Source of the DNA: Comamonas testosteroni TK102
GTDB taxonomy: Bacteria > Pseudomonadota > Gammaproteobacteria > Burkholderiales > Burkholderiaceae_C
Direction of reading: 5' to 3'
DNA: 64,000 bases
Assembly (NCBI RefSeq): GCF_000739375.1
Contig: NZ_CP006704.1
Location: forward strand, 3,844,001-3,908,000
Position numbers and translations under genes: made by a program. This document shows positions 29,218 through 39,001 of the stretch, in pieces. Within the stretch, counting starts at the first letter, position 1, and each line of letters begins with the position of its first letter. The notes beneath the pieces were generated by a model. The model ran no database searches, was not told where the DNA came from, and saw nothing but the letters and a program-made list of their open reading frames with translations.

Positions 29218-29702
29218 ATGCTCACAGCCACCCTGCCCTGCCTTGTCGTCTGCATTTCAGACGGTGACACCCTGACCGCTCGATGCGGCGTCCGGGGCAA
29301 TACGAACAGGTCAAAGTGAGGCTGCAGGGCATCGACGTCCCTGAGCGCAAGCAGCCCGCCCGGCAGGCACTGGCCGAGCTGACCTTTCAGAAAGAGGGCG
29401 AGCTGCGCTGCACCAAGACAGACCGTTACAAGCGACAGGTGTGCTCTGTCTGGGTTGCGCCCGCATCATCGCCTGCCGGGCCTCGCACACTAGATGCAGG
29501 CTTGGCAATGGTCACACAAGGCATGGCCTGGTGGTATTGCGCCTACGCCCGCGAACAGTCAGCGCAGGAGCGCGGGCAATACGCGTTTGCTGAGCAAGAA
29601 GCCGCGCCGCACAAAGTGGGTCTCTGGCGTGATTCGCAGCCATTAGCGCCATGGGATTGGCGCAAGGCCTCACGCAAGCTTCGACAAAGCCTAAGTCCGT
29701 AA
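29218..29702 (+). pseudogene. Thermonuclease-like (SNase) gene, frameshifted
   Basis: The reading frame from ATG 29218 gives MLTATLPCLVVCISDGDTLT and then meets a stop at 29319, while the homologous continuation VKVRLQGIDVPERKQPARQA lies one frame over from about 29290. Together they form a short staphylococcal-nuclease-like domain: DGDTLT, VRLQGIDVPE, and VTQGMAWWYCAYAREQS. One base lost or gained in GGCGTCCGGGGC would explain it. A sequencing error is possible. If intact it would be a small nuclease of about 160 residues. It sits between tRNA-Thr and an insertion sequence. Confidence 0.75.
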
Positions 29703-29707
29703 ACGAC

Positions 29708-31398
29708 CGAGGCTGTGTGGAAACGCTTGGCTGACCACGCTTCAAAAATTAAAATCACAGCACCCGTTTTGAGCGAAGTGACCCATGAAGCGATTCATTG
29801 AAGGCCAGACCCGCGAGCAAGTGACCTTGCTGCCCGAGTGTCTCGATGACTTTGTGGGTGCAGACAATCCGGTGCGTATTGTCGATGCGTTCGTTGAAGA
29901 ACTGGACTTGCTCTCACTGGGCTTTGATGGGTCAACACCCGCAGCCACAGGCCGCCCGGCTTACCACCCTGCGGTACTACTCAAGGTCTACATCTACGGG
30001 TATCTCAATCGCATCCAATCCAGTCGACGCTTGGAGCGTGAAGCGCAGCTCAATGTGGAGTTGATGTGGCTTACAGGGCGCTTGGCGCCAGACTTCAAAA
30101 CGATCGCTGACTTCCGCCGAGACAATGGCTCGGGCATTCGCAATGTATGCCGACGATTTGTTGTTCTGTGTCGTGATCTGAAGCTATTCAGCCAAGCGCT
30201 GGTTGCGATTGATGGCAGCAAGTTCAAAGCCGTCAACACCCGTGACAAGAACTTCACCATGGGCAAGATCGACAAGCGCCAACAGCAGATCGAAGAAAGC
30301 ATCCAACGCTATCTGACCGCTTTGGATACAGCGGACCGTACGCAGCCTGTGGAACTGGAAGCCAAGACCACCAGGCTCCAAGACAAGATCACAATGCTGC
30401 GCAAACAAATGCAGGCTCTCGATGAAGTGAAAGAACAGCTCAAAGAGCAACCAGACAAGCCAAGCAACTTTCAACGACAGACCCTGATGCCAGATCCATG
30501 GCCACCAGTGGCCGAGGCTCAGGCATGGTGGCCTATAACGTTCAAGTGGCAGTGGATGCCAAACATCACTTGATCGTTGCCCATGAAGTGATCAACCAAG
30601 GGCATGACAGAAGTGCTTTGGCCTCCATAACGCTGGCTGCACGCAGGGCCATGGGCAAACGTAAGCTGCAAGCCATTGCAGATCGAGGCTACTACAGCAG
30701 CGAGCAGATCAAAGCATGTGAAGACACTGACGTCGCAGCCATTCTTCCCAAACCCAATTCCTCCAACGCTCGCTTCCAAGGACGCTTCGATCATTCGGAC
30801 TTCATCTAGATCCCGAAGGATGATGAATACCAGTGCCCTGCAGGGCAGCGTGCCATTTACCGCTTTACCCGCGAGGAAGGCGGTTTGCAAATGCGGCGCT
30901 ACTGGAGCAGCGCGTGTACGCAATGTGCGATCAAATCCAAGTGCACGTCCAGCGATTACCGACGTATTAGCCGATGGGCGCATGAAGGTGTTGTGGAACG
31001 TGCGCAGCAGCGTTTAGATCAAATGCCAGACGCCATGATGGTGAGAAGGCGAACAGTGGAGCATGTGTTCGGCACGCTCAAGCACTGGATGGGGTACACG
31101 CACTTCTTGACCAAGCGGTTGCCCAATGTCAGCACCGAGATGAGCTTGAATGTACTGGCCTACAACCTCAAGCGAGTGCTTAGCATTCTTGGGTTTGAGA
31201 GAACAATGGCCGCGATGCGTCTGGTGGGCAGATGAGCCTTTTTACGCGGTGAAATTAGAGCAAAAAGGCCTGAATGCCCGATTGGGAGGGGGCAGATTGT
31301 TCTTGGCTGGAAAAATCTTCGACACCATGAAAGGCTGGAAATCTATCGATTCGTTGGCTGAGATGCTGATGAAGTTTTTGAGTTTCCACACAGCCTCG
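29708..31398 (+). mobile_element. IS1182-family insertion sequence, inactive
   Basis: The element is bounded by perfect 17-base inverted repeats: CGAGGCTGTGTGGAAAC at 29708-29724 and its complement at 31382-31398. The length of about 1.69 kb and the transposase type fit IS1182. No clear target duplication is seen in the flanking bases. Its only gene is broken in two places. To its right it abuts a truncated gene. Confidence 0.9.
29785..31235 (+). pseudogene. IS1182-family transposase, frameshifted and with an internal stop
   Basis: The first 225 codons are intact (MKRFIEGQTREQVTLLPECL, then RLAPDFKTIADFRRDNGS and ALVAIDGSKFKAVN). The frame is lost near 30457-30461 and resumes as TDPDARSMATSGRG with VAYNVQVAVDAKHHLIV. 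A TAG at 30807-30809 interrupts it again. The end is typical: RRRTVEHVFGTLKHWMG and ALAYNLKR-type LNVLAYNLKRVLSILG. With two defects it should not make active transposase. Confidence 0.92.
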
Positions 31399-31590
31399 AC
31401 CCCAAGCAGCCGACCGCAAAGCCTCGATCAATGCCGGCTGCGTAGCGAGTGCTGCGGCTCCTAGCGGCCCCGTCACTTGTTGGCCGCAGCCGCATAGCGG
31501 TCGTCTGATCACCAGAGCTGGCGATTGGTCAAGGACAGTTTCTAGGCTATCAGCTGACAAGGCGGTATGAAGCTGCTTGAGTTCGGCCAA
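31399..31590 (-). pseudogene. 5' fragment of an unknown gene cut by the IS
   Basis: From ATG 31590 the minus strand encodes 64 residues beginning MAELKQLHTALSADSLETVL and holding LCGCGQQVTGPLG and QPALIEALRSA, then runs into the IS end. The natural 3' part is missing. I do not recognise the family. The 140 bases between this and the porin hold nothing that I can assign. Confidence 0.5.
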
Positions 31591-31732
31591 CTCCAGACGC
31601 CACGGCTCTACTTTTAAAGGCGATTACAAGCAAAGAGTTCGCTACAAATTTACCTATTGGGGCGCACGCATCAACCTGGGAGCCGTTGAATACCCAACTA
31701 CATGCTATGCAGACGCCCCTGTTTACAACTAC

Positions 31733-32824
31733 TTAGAACGAGTGCCTAATGCCCACCGCTACGCCAGTCTGCGAACCTCCGGCAGTGGTTCCTCCACCAG
31801 CAGCAGCGCCACTGACTGACAAGGCCAACGTACCATCATTGGCGATGTGACCCGCCGTGGCGAACAACGCCGTACGCTTGGACAAGTGATACGTACCGCG
31901 GACGGCATACAACAGTGCCTGATTATCACTATGCTTGTAATCGAGCTTGAAGACTTGGCCATCCAGGACAAGTGCCTGCGTGATGGGGTAAGAAGCGCCC
32001 AAGTACCAAAGGTTGCTTCGTCGTGTCGCAGGCGTTGCGTCATTGCTGCGAGCTATCACACCTCCTCCAACTTTTAGCGCTGCAAACTCGGCCCAGCCAG
32101 CCACGGTTGTACGGCGATCCTTCTTGTCACTAGAGTTCAGACCCGCGAAGGCGCCAGCGCCACCGCGGATTTCATCTACGGCAGCAGATGCTCCCCAAGT
32201 GGGCGCGTCATACTTTACCATAGCGGACCATTGGCGGCAAGCCGACTTGTCAGTTGCGCTCTCGCCAGCGCAGTTGGTCCCTGACGGGCTATTCGCATTG
32301 ACGGTATCGCGCCCAAAGCTATATGTGGCACCAACTGTCAAGCCATTGAATGTGCCGCGATAGGCGATGGAGTTATCTACGCGAGCATTTGGAAGATAAC
32401 TATCCAGCGATCCCGCTCCATAAGCGTTGGGACCCAATATGTCCGCGTCGATCTGCGACCAGAACAACATGGAATATTGACGGCCAAGCGTCAAACTTCC
32501 CCAATCCCCAGACAACCCTACGAAAGCTTGGCGCCCAAAGAAGCGACCTCCTTGATTGAGAGTGCCACTGTCCGTGCCGAAGCCAGATTCCAACGTAAAA
32601 ATTGCCTTGAGCCCGCCGCCCAGATCCTCGGTGCCGCGAAAACCAAGGCGCGAAGGAACGCTTACACCCAGGCCAGGCATACGGGTCAGGCTGCCGTTGC
32701 CGCCGACGTTGCTCAGATGCTCAACACCTGCATCCAGTACGCCGTAAATGGTCACGTTGGTCTGAGCCTGCGCGGCTCCGCAGGCTGTGGCCAGCAGCGC
32801 GCAAGCGAGTGCTACATGTTTCAT
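31733..32824 (-). CDS. Outer membrane porin, general trimeric type
   Basis: A 363-residue betaproteobacterial porin (OmpC/Omp32-like). It has a signal peptide ending GAAQAQ, the family start TNVTIYGVLDAGVEHLSNVG, GFRGTEDLGGGLKAIFTLESG, the RQAFVGLSGDWGSLTLGRQYS strand in parts, and an aromatic C-terminus (VAVGIRHSF) needed for outer membrane assembly. GAGGAG precedes the start. It lies 54 bases after the dioxygenase gene on the same strand, so it probably serves uptake of the aromatic substrate of this cluster. Confidence 0.93.
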   Translation of the reverse strand: MKHVALACALLATACGAAQAQTNVTIYGVLDAGVEHLSNVGGNGSLTRMPGLGVSVPSRLGFRGTEDLGGGLKAIFTLESGFGTDSGTLNQGGRFFGRQAFVGLSGDWGSLTLGRQYSMLFWSQIDADILGPNAYGAGSLDSYLPNARVDNSIAYRGTFNGLTVGATYSFGRDTVNANSPSGTNCAGESATDKSACRQWSAMVKYDAPTWGASAAVDEIRGGAGAFAGLNSSDKKDRRTTVAGWAEFAALKVGGGVIARSNDATPATRRSNLWYLGASYPITQALVLDGQVFKLDYKHSDNQALLYAVRGTYHLSKRTALFATAGHIANDGTLALSVSGAAAGGGTTAGGSQTGVAVGIRHSF

Positions 32825-32878
32825 TCGAATGTCTCCTCTTTCCTCTTTGTGGCTAACAAAAAAATTGGCCGCGAAGAC

Positions 32879-34177
32879 TCAGGCTTCGCTTCGGCCGTTT
32901 GCATCCCAGTCCAATGGGCCGGCGCTATTGCCGGCCACTGAATACAGGGCCTGGGTATTACGGGTTTTCTGGAACTCCTGTAGTGATTGACCACGCATTG
33001 CCGCGTAGATGTGCAGGTTTGATACGCCGATGACGGCGCCCAGCTTTTCCAGCATGAAAAAGATCACGCCGTAATGAATGAGTCCGCGCCAATCGCGGCG
33101 GCGCAGCAGGTCGCGCTCTGTAGCGCTGAGGTTTGCGCGCTCATAAGAGGCTTCTTCATCGGCCAGGAACGCTGTGCGCGCATCGGGCTCGATCAGCGTA
33201 TGTAGAAAACCGTTCAGGCGGAACGCTTTAACACTGCGCTCGAGATTGAACGGATACGTGCCCTGAAGCGATTCAGCACCTGCCAGTTGCGTTGCCATAC
33301 GCGAAAGGTGGCGCTGCATTGCTGCTTGAGGCAATCCACTCTCGGTTGGCTCATAGATGGCGGTGGCTATGCCGGTCATCGACGGCAGGTAATAGCTCCG
33401 ATGCAGACACTGGACCTGGGCCGCCAGAGCACCACGCATGGCCAGCCACATGATGACTTCGGCACCTTCCAGTCCGCCCAGGGTGGCGTACTCGGCCTGC
33501 GTCATCTCAGCCAGTTGTTCTGGATCCTTCTCTAGTAGATCGAGAAAGCGAGCATCCCACTCAGGGTTGTTGAAGCCGGCGCGCTCTCCATGTACTTGGT
33601 GGGACAGGCCGCCGGTGGCCACTATGGCAACGCGAAGCTCCTCGGGATAGCTCTCAATGGCACGGCGCAAGGCCTGACCGAGCTTGAAGCACCGCCGTGC
33701 ACTGGGAATAGGAAACTGCAGCACACCCATCTGCAGCGGCACCAGCTTGACCGGCCACTCTGGTTGATGCGGGCACATGACGGAGAGTGGTGAGAAACAG
33801 CCGTGATCCAAGGCCTTACCCTGGAAAAACGACATGTCGAACTCCTCGCTCATCAGTGATTGGCCGATGTGCGCCGCCAGGCCTGGATGTCCTGCAACAG
33901 GTGGCAGCTCACGTGCTCCACCGCCCTCATCCGCAACGGCCCATTGTTCGCCTACGCCAAGCGTGAACGCCGAGTAGTGGTCGAAGAAAAATGAAGTGAC
34001 ATGATCGTTGTAGATGAACAGCAGAACATCTGGCTGCTTCTCGGTCAGCCAAGCTTGTACAGGCTCGAAAGCCTTGAAGATCGGAGCCCAATCAGGGTCT
34101 TCGCGCTTGTCGCGGTCAAAGGCAAAACCAATCGTGGGAGTGTGCGATGCGGCAATGCCGCCAATGATCTTGGCCAT
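32879..34177 (-). CDS. Gallate dioxygenase (fused LigB-LigA type extradiol enzyme)
   Basis: A 432-residue type II extradiol dioxygenase. The N-terminal 280 residues are LigB-like, with iron ligands expected at His12 (ASHTP) and His59 (YNDH) and the catalytic GGLSHQVHGERAGFN segment. The C-terminal part is LigA-like (KAFRLNGFLHTLIEPDART and LIHYGVIFFMLEKLGAVIGVSNLHIY in parts). Such fusions are the hallmark of gallate dioxygenases (GalA/DesB), which open gallate to 4-oxalomesaconate; protocatechuate 4,5-dioxygenases usually have two subunits. AGGAGG precedes ATG 34177. Later gallate pathway genes are not in the window. Confidence 0.88.
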   Translation of the reverse strand: MAKIIGGIAASHTPTIGFAFDRDKREDPDWAPIFKAFEPVQAWLTEKQPDVLLFIYNDHVTSFFFDHYSAFTLGVGEQWAVADEGGGARELPPVAGHPGLAAHIGQSLMSEEFDMSFFQGKALDHGCFSPLSVMCPHQPEWPVKLVPLQMGVLQFPIPSARRCFKLGQALRRAIESYPEELRVAIVATGGLSHQVHGERAGFNNPEWDARFLDLLEKDPEQLAEMTQAEYATLGGLEGAEVIMWLAMRGALAAQVQCLHRSYYLPSMTGIATAIYEPTESGLPQAAMQRHLSRMATQLAGAESLQGTYPFNLERSVKAFRLNGFLHTLIEPDARTAFLADEEASYERANLSATERDLLRRRDWRGLIHYGVIFFMLEKLGAVIGVSNLHIYAAMRGQSLQEFQKTRNTQALYSVAGNSAGPLDWDANGRSEA

Positions 34178-34375
34178 GGTTTTGTGGCCCTCCTGAAGCC
34201 ACAAGGGTATTTCGTCGATGGATGCAGGCGCGATAACTTGCCCGTGCGAATCACAGATTCGCGTTCAGCTTGAATTGAACTGCTTCAAATACAGGGCGAA
34301 AGTCTAGAAATCGGAGGAGTGTTTGAGGAGATGTTGTGCTGCCTGGCGCGATAACCGGGAGCTATCATCTCCAAC
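34178..34375. promoter_or_regulatory. Divergent promoter region, dioxygenase / LysR
   Basis: About 200 bases separate the dioxygenase start from the LysR start on the other strand. This is the usual place for LysR-type control sites, but I cannot point to a definite operator. The sequence is AT-richer than the coding parts. Confidence 0.5.
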
Positions 34376-35275
34376 ATGAAACTGACGAACCTGCGAGCGT
34401 TGATTGCCGCTATTGAGGAAGGCAGCCTGAGAGCAGCTGGCAAGCGGCTTGGCGTTTCGCAGCCTGCGCTGACAAAGCTGATCCGAGAGTTAGAAAGGGA
34501 ACTGTCAACGACTCTACTGGTGAGATCGACGACTGGAGTTATCGCGACTGCGCAGGGTTTGGTGATGTACGAGCGGGCCGTGGCGGCCGAGCGTGAACTG
34601 ACACAGGCTGTGGAGCAGGTGCGCCAACTCGATGGCAACATGAGTGGTGTACTCAATATAGGTGCAGTGCCGCTGGCTGTAATGCTGTTGATACCGGAGA
34701 CTTTGCGCACATTCGGCAGTGCATTCCCAGCAATTCAATTGCGCATTGTCGAGGAGCTCTATATCGCCCAGCTCACCAGGCTACGCAAAGGAGAAGTCGA
34801 CATTGCTCTGGGGCCCCTGCCTCCTGAACTACCGCCAGGTGAGTTCGTCGTGGAGAAGCTGATGCCTATTGCCATGGTTGCCGTAGCACGCAAAGGCAGT
34901 CCCATGGGACAGGCGCGCTGTCTGCGCGATCTCGCTGAAGCACCTTGGGTCTATACAGGGGCCACGTCGGATGCGGGCTACGCAAAGACCTTGTTCGCCC
35001 AGCACGGCCTTCCACCCCCACCGGCAGGGGCTATTGTCAATTCAACGCTTGGCCTACTGTCTATCGTTGCAAGCGGAAAGTGCGTAGGCCTGTTGCCAAG
35101 GCAAATCGCCGCCCATCCCATGGCCATGCAACATTTGGATGTCATCAAGCTGGAAGAAGGTCCGCTAATCGCCGAGCTCTGTGTGCTCACACGCACGGAA
35201 ACACACCTCAAACCAAGTGTGCGTCACTTCATGGCGCATCTGCATAGGGCTGCACATCAAATTGCCGAGCAATGA
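34376..35275 (+). CDS. LysR family regulator of the gallate dioxygenase region
   Basis: A 299-residue LysR regulator: helix-turn-helix LRAAGKRLGVSQPALTKLIR at residues 16-36, linker helix, then the co-inducer domain with GVLNIGAVPLAVMLLIPETL and LRKGEVDIALGPLP. It is divergent from the dioxygenase-porin pair and 107 bases ahead of the convergent demethylase oxygenase end. Members of this group often answer to protocatechuate- or gallate-type effectors; the effector here is inferred from context. Confidence 0.92.
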   Translation: MKLTNLRALIAAIEEGSLRAAGKRLGVSQPALTKLIRELERELSTTLLVRSTTGVIATAQGLVMYERAVAAERELTQAVEQVRQLDGNMSGVLNIGAVPLAVMLLIPETLRTFGSAFPAIQLRIVEELYIAQLTRLRKGEVDIALGPLPPELPPGEFVVEKLMPIAMVAVARKGSPMGQARCLRDLAEAPWVYTGATSDAGYAKTLFAQHGLPPPPAGAIVNSTLGLLSIVASGKCVGLLPRQIAAHPMAMQHLDVIKLEEGPLIAELCVLTRTETHLKPSVRHFMAHLHRAAHQIAEQ

Positions 35276-35382
35276 TCTTGGCTTGCGCGGCTGATGAACG
35301 TCGTTCTTGGAGAAGAAATGAAATAGCTCCACGCAAGTGCTGCAGACACCGGCGTAGAGCTATTTAAGGTATTCAGTTGTTG

Positions 35383-36492
35383 TCAAATATCGGCACCGGC
35401 TTCTGCCGCGGCGAGCCGGTATAGGACTTGTCGCATGAGTAAACCAGGTTTGTCAGGGGCAAAGTTCAAATCAAACTGAGGCTCGCTGTCGTTCCGAACG
35501 ACATCCAGTATCCATTCCAGTGCGTCAACGTCCTCTTGATAAGCCTTCGTTGATGCAGCCAACAAGTGTTCGTCTGCGGCCTCGTCATCGAGGTTGAAGT
35601 TGCGGCTGCAAAACCACCAGTAATGAATGCCGCCGTTTGTCTCCGGTGTGAAGATGTGGCTGATGTTGAAGCGATAGGTGCGAGGCTGCCCACCGGGGTC
35701 GTTGTTGTCCACGATACGCGCGTATGCCGTATGCAGCGCAGGAGAGACGAAACGCGCATCGGAAAAACGGTCAACCGGCTTGCCAGTGAGGCCTGTAGGC
35801 ACCCCATACACGCCCGGTGGCGGCGAGTTGCGAAGCTCGCGGTCGATGATGACGGTGTTGTTCTCCTCACGAACCTTCAGCCTGGAGCGGGCGTACTCGG
35901 GGGTTCCGATGGCGCCTGGGTGCAAGAAGGGAAAGTGGGTTTGGTCCAGTAGGTTCTCATGCATTGCCACATAGTCAGAAGCAATGTGGAAGCTGCCACT
36001 GACGGTTTTCCAATCGTCGCTGGCCAGCCATGTGGTGTCCGGCACGAGGCTTTCATCGGCATGATCCGGATCACCCATCCAGATCCAGATTAGAGGTCCT
36101 CGTTCAACCGTCGGGAAACTACGCACATTGGCATTTGTCGGAACAATTGGCATGGCGGGCATGTTGACGCAGCGGCCCGATGGGTCGAACTGCATGCCGT
36201 GGTACCCGCAGACGAGTGTGTCACCGATGAGTTTGCCTTTTGCCAAGGGAAATGATCTGTGCGGGCATCTATTCCGAACGGCTACTGGCTCCCCCGCCAG
36301 GGTTCGGTACAGCGCGACATCGATACCAAGCAGACGCCGGCTAATAATTTCACGCGATACCTCGCTGGCCAAAGCTGCAACGTACCAGCAGTTTCGAATT
36401 AGGGGTGTTGAGTGATCAGCAAATCCACCTGGCACAAATTCACGCTGCTCATGTACTTCGATCTCAATGGGGCGTTCAACAATCAGTTCCAT
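35383..36492 (-). CDS. Rieske non-heme iron oxygenase, vanillate O-demethylase type (alpha subunit)
   Basis: A 369-residue oxygenase. The Rieske [2Fe-2S] ligands are Cys76/His78 (RCPHRSF) and Cys95/His98 (VCGYHGMQF). The mononuclear iron site is in HENLLDQTHFPFLHPGAIG, with the two histidines and the bridging aspartate. This pattern is that of VanA and related demethylases, which split aryl methyl ethers into phenol and formaldehyde. It is 21 bases downstream of its reductase gene. An N-terminal stretch of about 25 residues is longer than usual VanA. Beside a gallate dioxygenase, a methoxylated gallate precursor is the likely substrate. Confidence 0.87.
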   Translation of the reverse strand: MELIVERPIEIEVHEQREFVPGGFADHSTPLIRNCWYVAALASEVSREIISRRLLGIDVALYRTLAGEPVAVRNRCPHRSFPLAKGKLIGDTLVCGYHGMQFDPSGRCVNMPAMPIVPTNANVRSFPTVERGPLIWIWMGDPDHADESLVPDTTWLASDDWKTVSGSFHIASDYVAMHENLLDQTHFPFLHPGAIGTPEYARSRLKVREENNTVIIDRELRNSPPPGVYGVPTGLTGKPVDRFSDARFVSPALHTAYARIVDNNDPGGQPRTYRFNISHIFTPETNGGIHYWWFCSRNFNLDDEAADEHLLAASTKAYQEDVDALEWILDVVRNDSEPQFDLNFAPDKPGLLMRQVLYRLAAAEAGADI

Positions 36493-36513
36493 TTATCTCT
36501 CCGGCAATAGCCA

Positions 36514-37491
36514 TTAGGCGTCGAGCACGAGGCGAGAACCTCGAGTTCGCGAGACACAGATGCATAGCGTCTCATCTGATTCTTTTTCTTCTGCTGTCAG
36601 GTAGTGGTCGTGATGTTCGATGCCGCCTTGAGCCTCTATCACGGGAAGTGGGCACAGTCCGCATTCGCCGCGGCGGCAGTCCCAGAGGACAGACACGCCA
36701 TCTGCTATCAATGCATCAAGGATGCTCACATCGCTGCCGACTTGTACGGTCTTACCAGATCGTTGTAGATGGACTGTGAATGGGCTTGCGTCACCGGAAA
36801 TGGCCGCGGTGAACTTTTCACTGCGTACTCGCTCCGGAGCCCAACCCAGTTGGGCTGCAGCAGCATGTGTTGCATCAATCATCGGCCGAGGACCACAGAC
36901 ATAAACGCGAGTCCCCTCCGGTTGGTTGCGCAATAACGCTTCGATATCAGGGGGGCCTTCAGAATCGCTATGGTGAAAACTCACCCGGTCACCAGCAAGC
37001 CTGGCTAGTTCGGAACGGTAAGCCAAGGTCTTGGCACTTCGACCTGCATAAAACACTCGATAGTTGCAATGGCGGCGATGTAGGCTGCGGGCCATCGAAA
37101 AGATGGGCGTGATGCCGATACCTCCGGCAATCAACAAAACATTTTGGTCACGCCTATCGAGGGGAAAGTTATTGATAGGTGGCCCAATTTGCAGCTTGGT
37201 ACCTACCTCAAATGTCGCGTGAATATGCGCGGATCCTCGGGCATGATCCTCTCGCAGGACTGCAATTCGATATGTGTTCCGAGCATCGTCCTCGAGGTTG
37301 TCTCCTCCCACAAGAGAGTAGTGACGGACGATTAGACCTCGTTCCGGAGAGATGGTATGCAGTGCGATGTGTGAACCAGCTGAGTAGGTTGGTAGTTGAT
37401 GACCATCTGCCGAGGTCAAAAGATACTCGCGAACTCGATCCGTCAATTGACGCACCGACGCGACTTGAACATTGAAGTTGGGTCTTGCCAT
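36514..37491 (-). CDS. Vanillate demethylase-type reductase (FMN, NAD(P)H, [2Fe-2S])
   Basis: A 325-residue phthalate dioxygenase reductase-like protein that passes electrons from NAD(P)H to the Rieske oxygenase. The flavin motif RHYSLVGGD, the nucleotide motif LLIAGGIGITPIFSMA and VYVCGPRPMIDATHAAA are seen, followed by a plant-type ferredoxin domain with CRRGECGLCPLPV and a last cysteine in ETLCICVSRTRG. Order and length fit VanB. It lies between the transporter gene (14 bases) and the oxygenase (21 bases), so all three form one operon. Confidence 0.92.
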   Translation of the reverse strand: MARPNFNVQVASVRQLTDRVREYLLTSADGHQLPTYSAGSHIALHTISPERGLIVRHYSLVGGDNLEDDARNTYRIAVLREDHARGSAHIHATFEVGTKLQIGPPINNFPLDRRDQNVLLIAGGIGITPIFSMARSLHRRHCNYRVFYAGRSAKTLAYRSELARLAGDRVSFHHSDSEGPPDIEALLRNQPEGTRVYVCGPRPMIDATHAAAAQLGWAPERVRSEKFTAAISGDASPFTVHLQRSGKTVQVGSDVSILDALIADGVSVLWDCRRGECGLCPLPVIEAQGGIEHHDHYLTAEEKESDETLCICVSRTRGSRLVLDA

Positions 37492-37505
37492 AACGATTTC
37501 CTTGA

Positions 37506-38861
37506 TCAGGAATGAGCCAGCGACTTTGTTTGCCCTTGGCTACGCTTGCCTTCTGCCCAACTGGCCAACATGGCAAAGGCTGCGATCCCTGCCGGGATGG
37601 CCAGCGTGGAAACGATGCCCGTAAATCCCCACCCCATTCCGAGCAGAATGCCTCCGACGGCTGAGCCGAGAATGCTCCCGAATCGGCCCATGCCTTGCAT
37701 CCAGCTCACGCCAGTGGCTCTCGCCATGGTCGGATAGCACGCCGGTGCAAAAGCATTGAGTCCCGTTTGGGCGCCGTTCATGAAGAAACCGGCAGCGAGC
37801 ATCCACAGCGGCAATGTCGATGCAGTCGCACCGGCACCACCAACACCCAGCACGCATATAGCACCACCCAGGTAAGCAACCGAAATGACTAAGGCAGGCT
37901 TGAGTCGGTCCATCATCCAGCCAGTGAGAACGGCGCCGAGAATGCCTCCGGTCTGGAACATGGCCGTGATATTTGCAGCCTCAGTGATTGGCAAACCCGC
38001 ATCCTTCATCAAGGTTGGAAGCCATCCAGTGATGAGATAGATGACCAGGAGACCCATGAAGTAGGTCACCCACAAACTCACGGTCGTGAGTGCATAGCCT
38101 TGTGAAAAGAGAACACCGATAGGCTTCTTCGTATGCACAGGAGGCTCCGGAGCAAAGAAGGTGGTCCCTGGGGCAAACTCCGTCTTGCAGACAGTTGCCA
38201 GAGTGCAGGCAATGCGCGTCGTTGGATAGTTACGCACAAGCATGAATCGGACTGATTCCGGTAAAAGGAAGAACAGGAAAGGCAACAAGGCCAAGGGAAG
38301 AACGCCACCAGCGATCAAGACTGAGCGCCATCCCCAATGCGGAATCATCCAGCCAGCTGCGAATCCGACTATTGCCGAGCCAACGCCAAAGCCGATAAAC
38401 ATGATCGTGATCAGCAAGGAACGGCGACGTTCGGGCACATACTCGGATAGCAGCGTTGTCGTGTTAGGCATGGCCGCACCTAGGCCGATGCCTGTGAGGA
38501 AGCGCATGACAACCATTTGGGAAATGTCATGGGTAAAAGCGGTCAGGACTGTGCAGACTCCGAAAGCCAAGACAGATGCCAGTAAGACGGTCTTTCGTCC
38601 CAGGCGGTCTGATGAAGGACCCGCTGCAAGTGCTCCAATGACCAAGCCCACGGGGGCTGCGCTCATCACCAGTCCAAAGCCTGCTCGTGAAATTCCCCAT
38701 TCTTGAATGATCGAAGGGGCAAGGAACCCCATGATTGCTACGTCGATACCGTCCGCTGCGACTATCAAAAAGCATAGCAACACCAACAGCCATTGCCGGC
38801 CTGTGATGTGTCGTTGATCAATAAAGGACTTGACGTCCACCGACATTGGCAAATTACTCAC
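37506..38861 (-). CDS. Aromatic acid:proton symporter (MFS, AAHS family)
   Basis: A 451-residue transporter with twelve predicted helices. AAHS marks are LLCFLIVAADGIDVAIMGFL in helix one (with the DG-D pattern), GPSSDRLGRKTVLLASVL in loop 2-3 and GIGLGAAMPNTTTLLSEYVP in helix four. Relatives (PcaK, VanK, BenK) take up protocatechuate, vanillate or benzoate. It is first in the operon with the reductase and demethylase and faces a LysR gene. Uptake of the methoxylated acid is the likely role. Confidence 0.92.
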   Translation of the reverse strand: MSNLPMSVDVKSFIDQRHITGRQWLLVLLCFLIVAADGIDVAIMGFLAPSIIQEWGISRAGFGLVMSAAPVGLVIGALAAGPSSDRLGRKTVLLASVLAFGVCTVLTAFTHDISQMVVMRFLTGIGLGAAMPNTTTLLSEYVPERRRSLLITIMFIGFGVGSAIVGFAAGWMIPHWGWRSVLIAGGVLPLALLPFLFFLLPESVRFMLVRNYPTTRIACTLATVCKTEFAPGTTFFAPEPPVHTKKPIGVLFSQGYALTTVSLWVTYFMGLLVIYLITGWLPTLMKDAGLPITEAANITAMFQTGGILGAVLTGWMMDRLKPALVISVAYLGGAICVLGVGGAGATASTLPLWMLAAGFFMNGAQTGLNAFAPACYPTMARATGVSWMQGMGRFGSILGSAVGGILLGMGWGFTGIVSTLAIPAGIAAFAMLASWAEGKRSQGQTKSLAHS

Positions 38862-39001
38862 TTTTGTCTCCTGTGCACCGCCTGAACCGACGGTTTATGA
38901 GCAAGTAAGTTTATTGATTCCAATCGAAGTCAATTAAACTCAATTCTGGAAATCATTTGACGATTTATTGAATAAATAAAGACCTACATAGAGGTCAAAG
39001 A
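38862..39001. promoter_or_regulatory. Divergent promoter region, transporter operon / LysR
   Basis: A 140-base AT-rich spacer with runs such as AATAAATAAAG near 38970 and GATTCCAATCGAAGTC near 38913. It must hold the start signals of both the transporter-demethylase operon and the LysR gene. No definite operator can be assigned by eye. Confidence 0.5.
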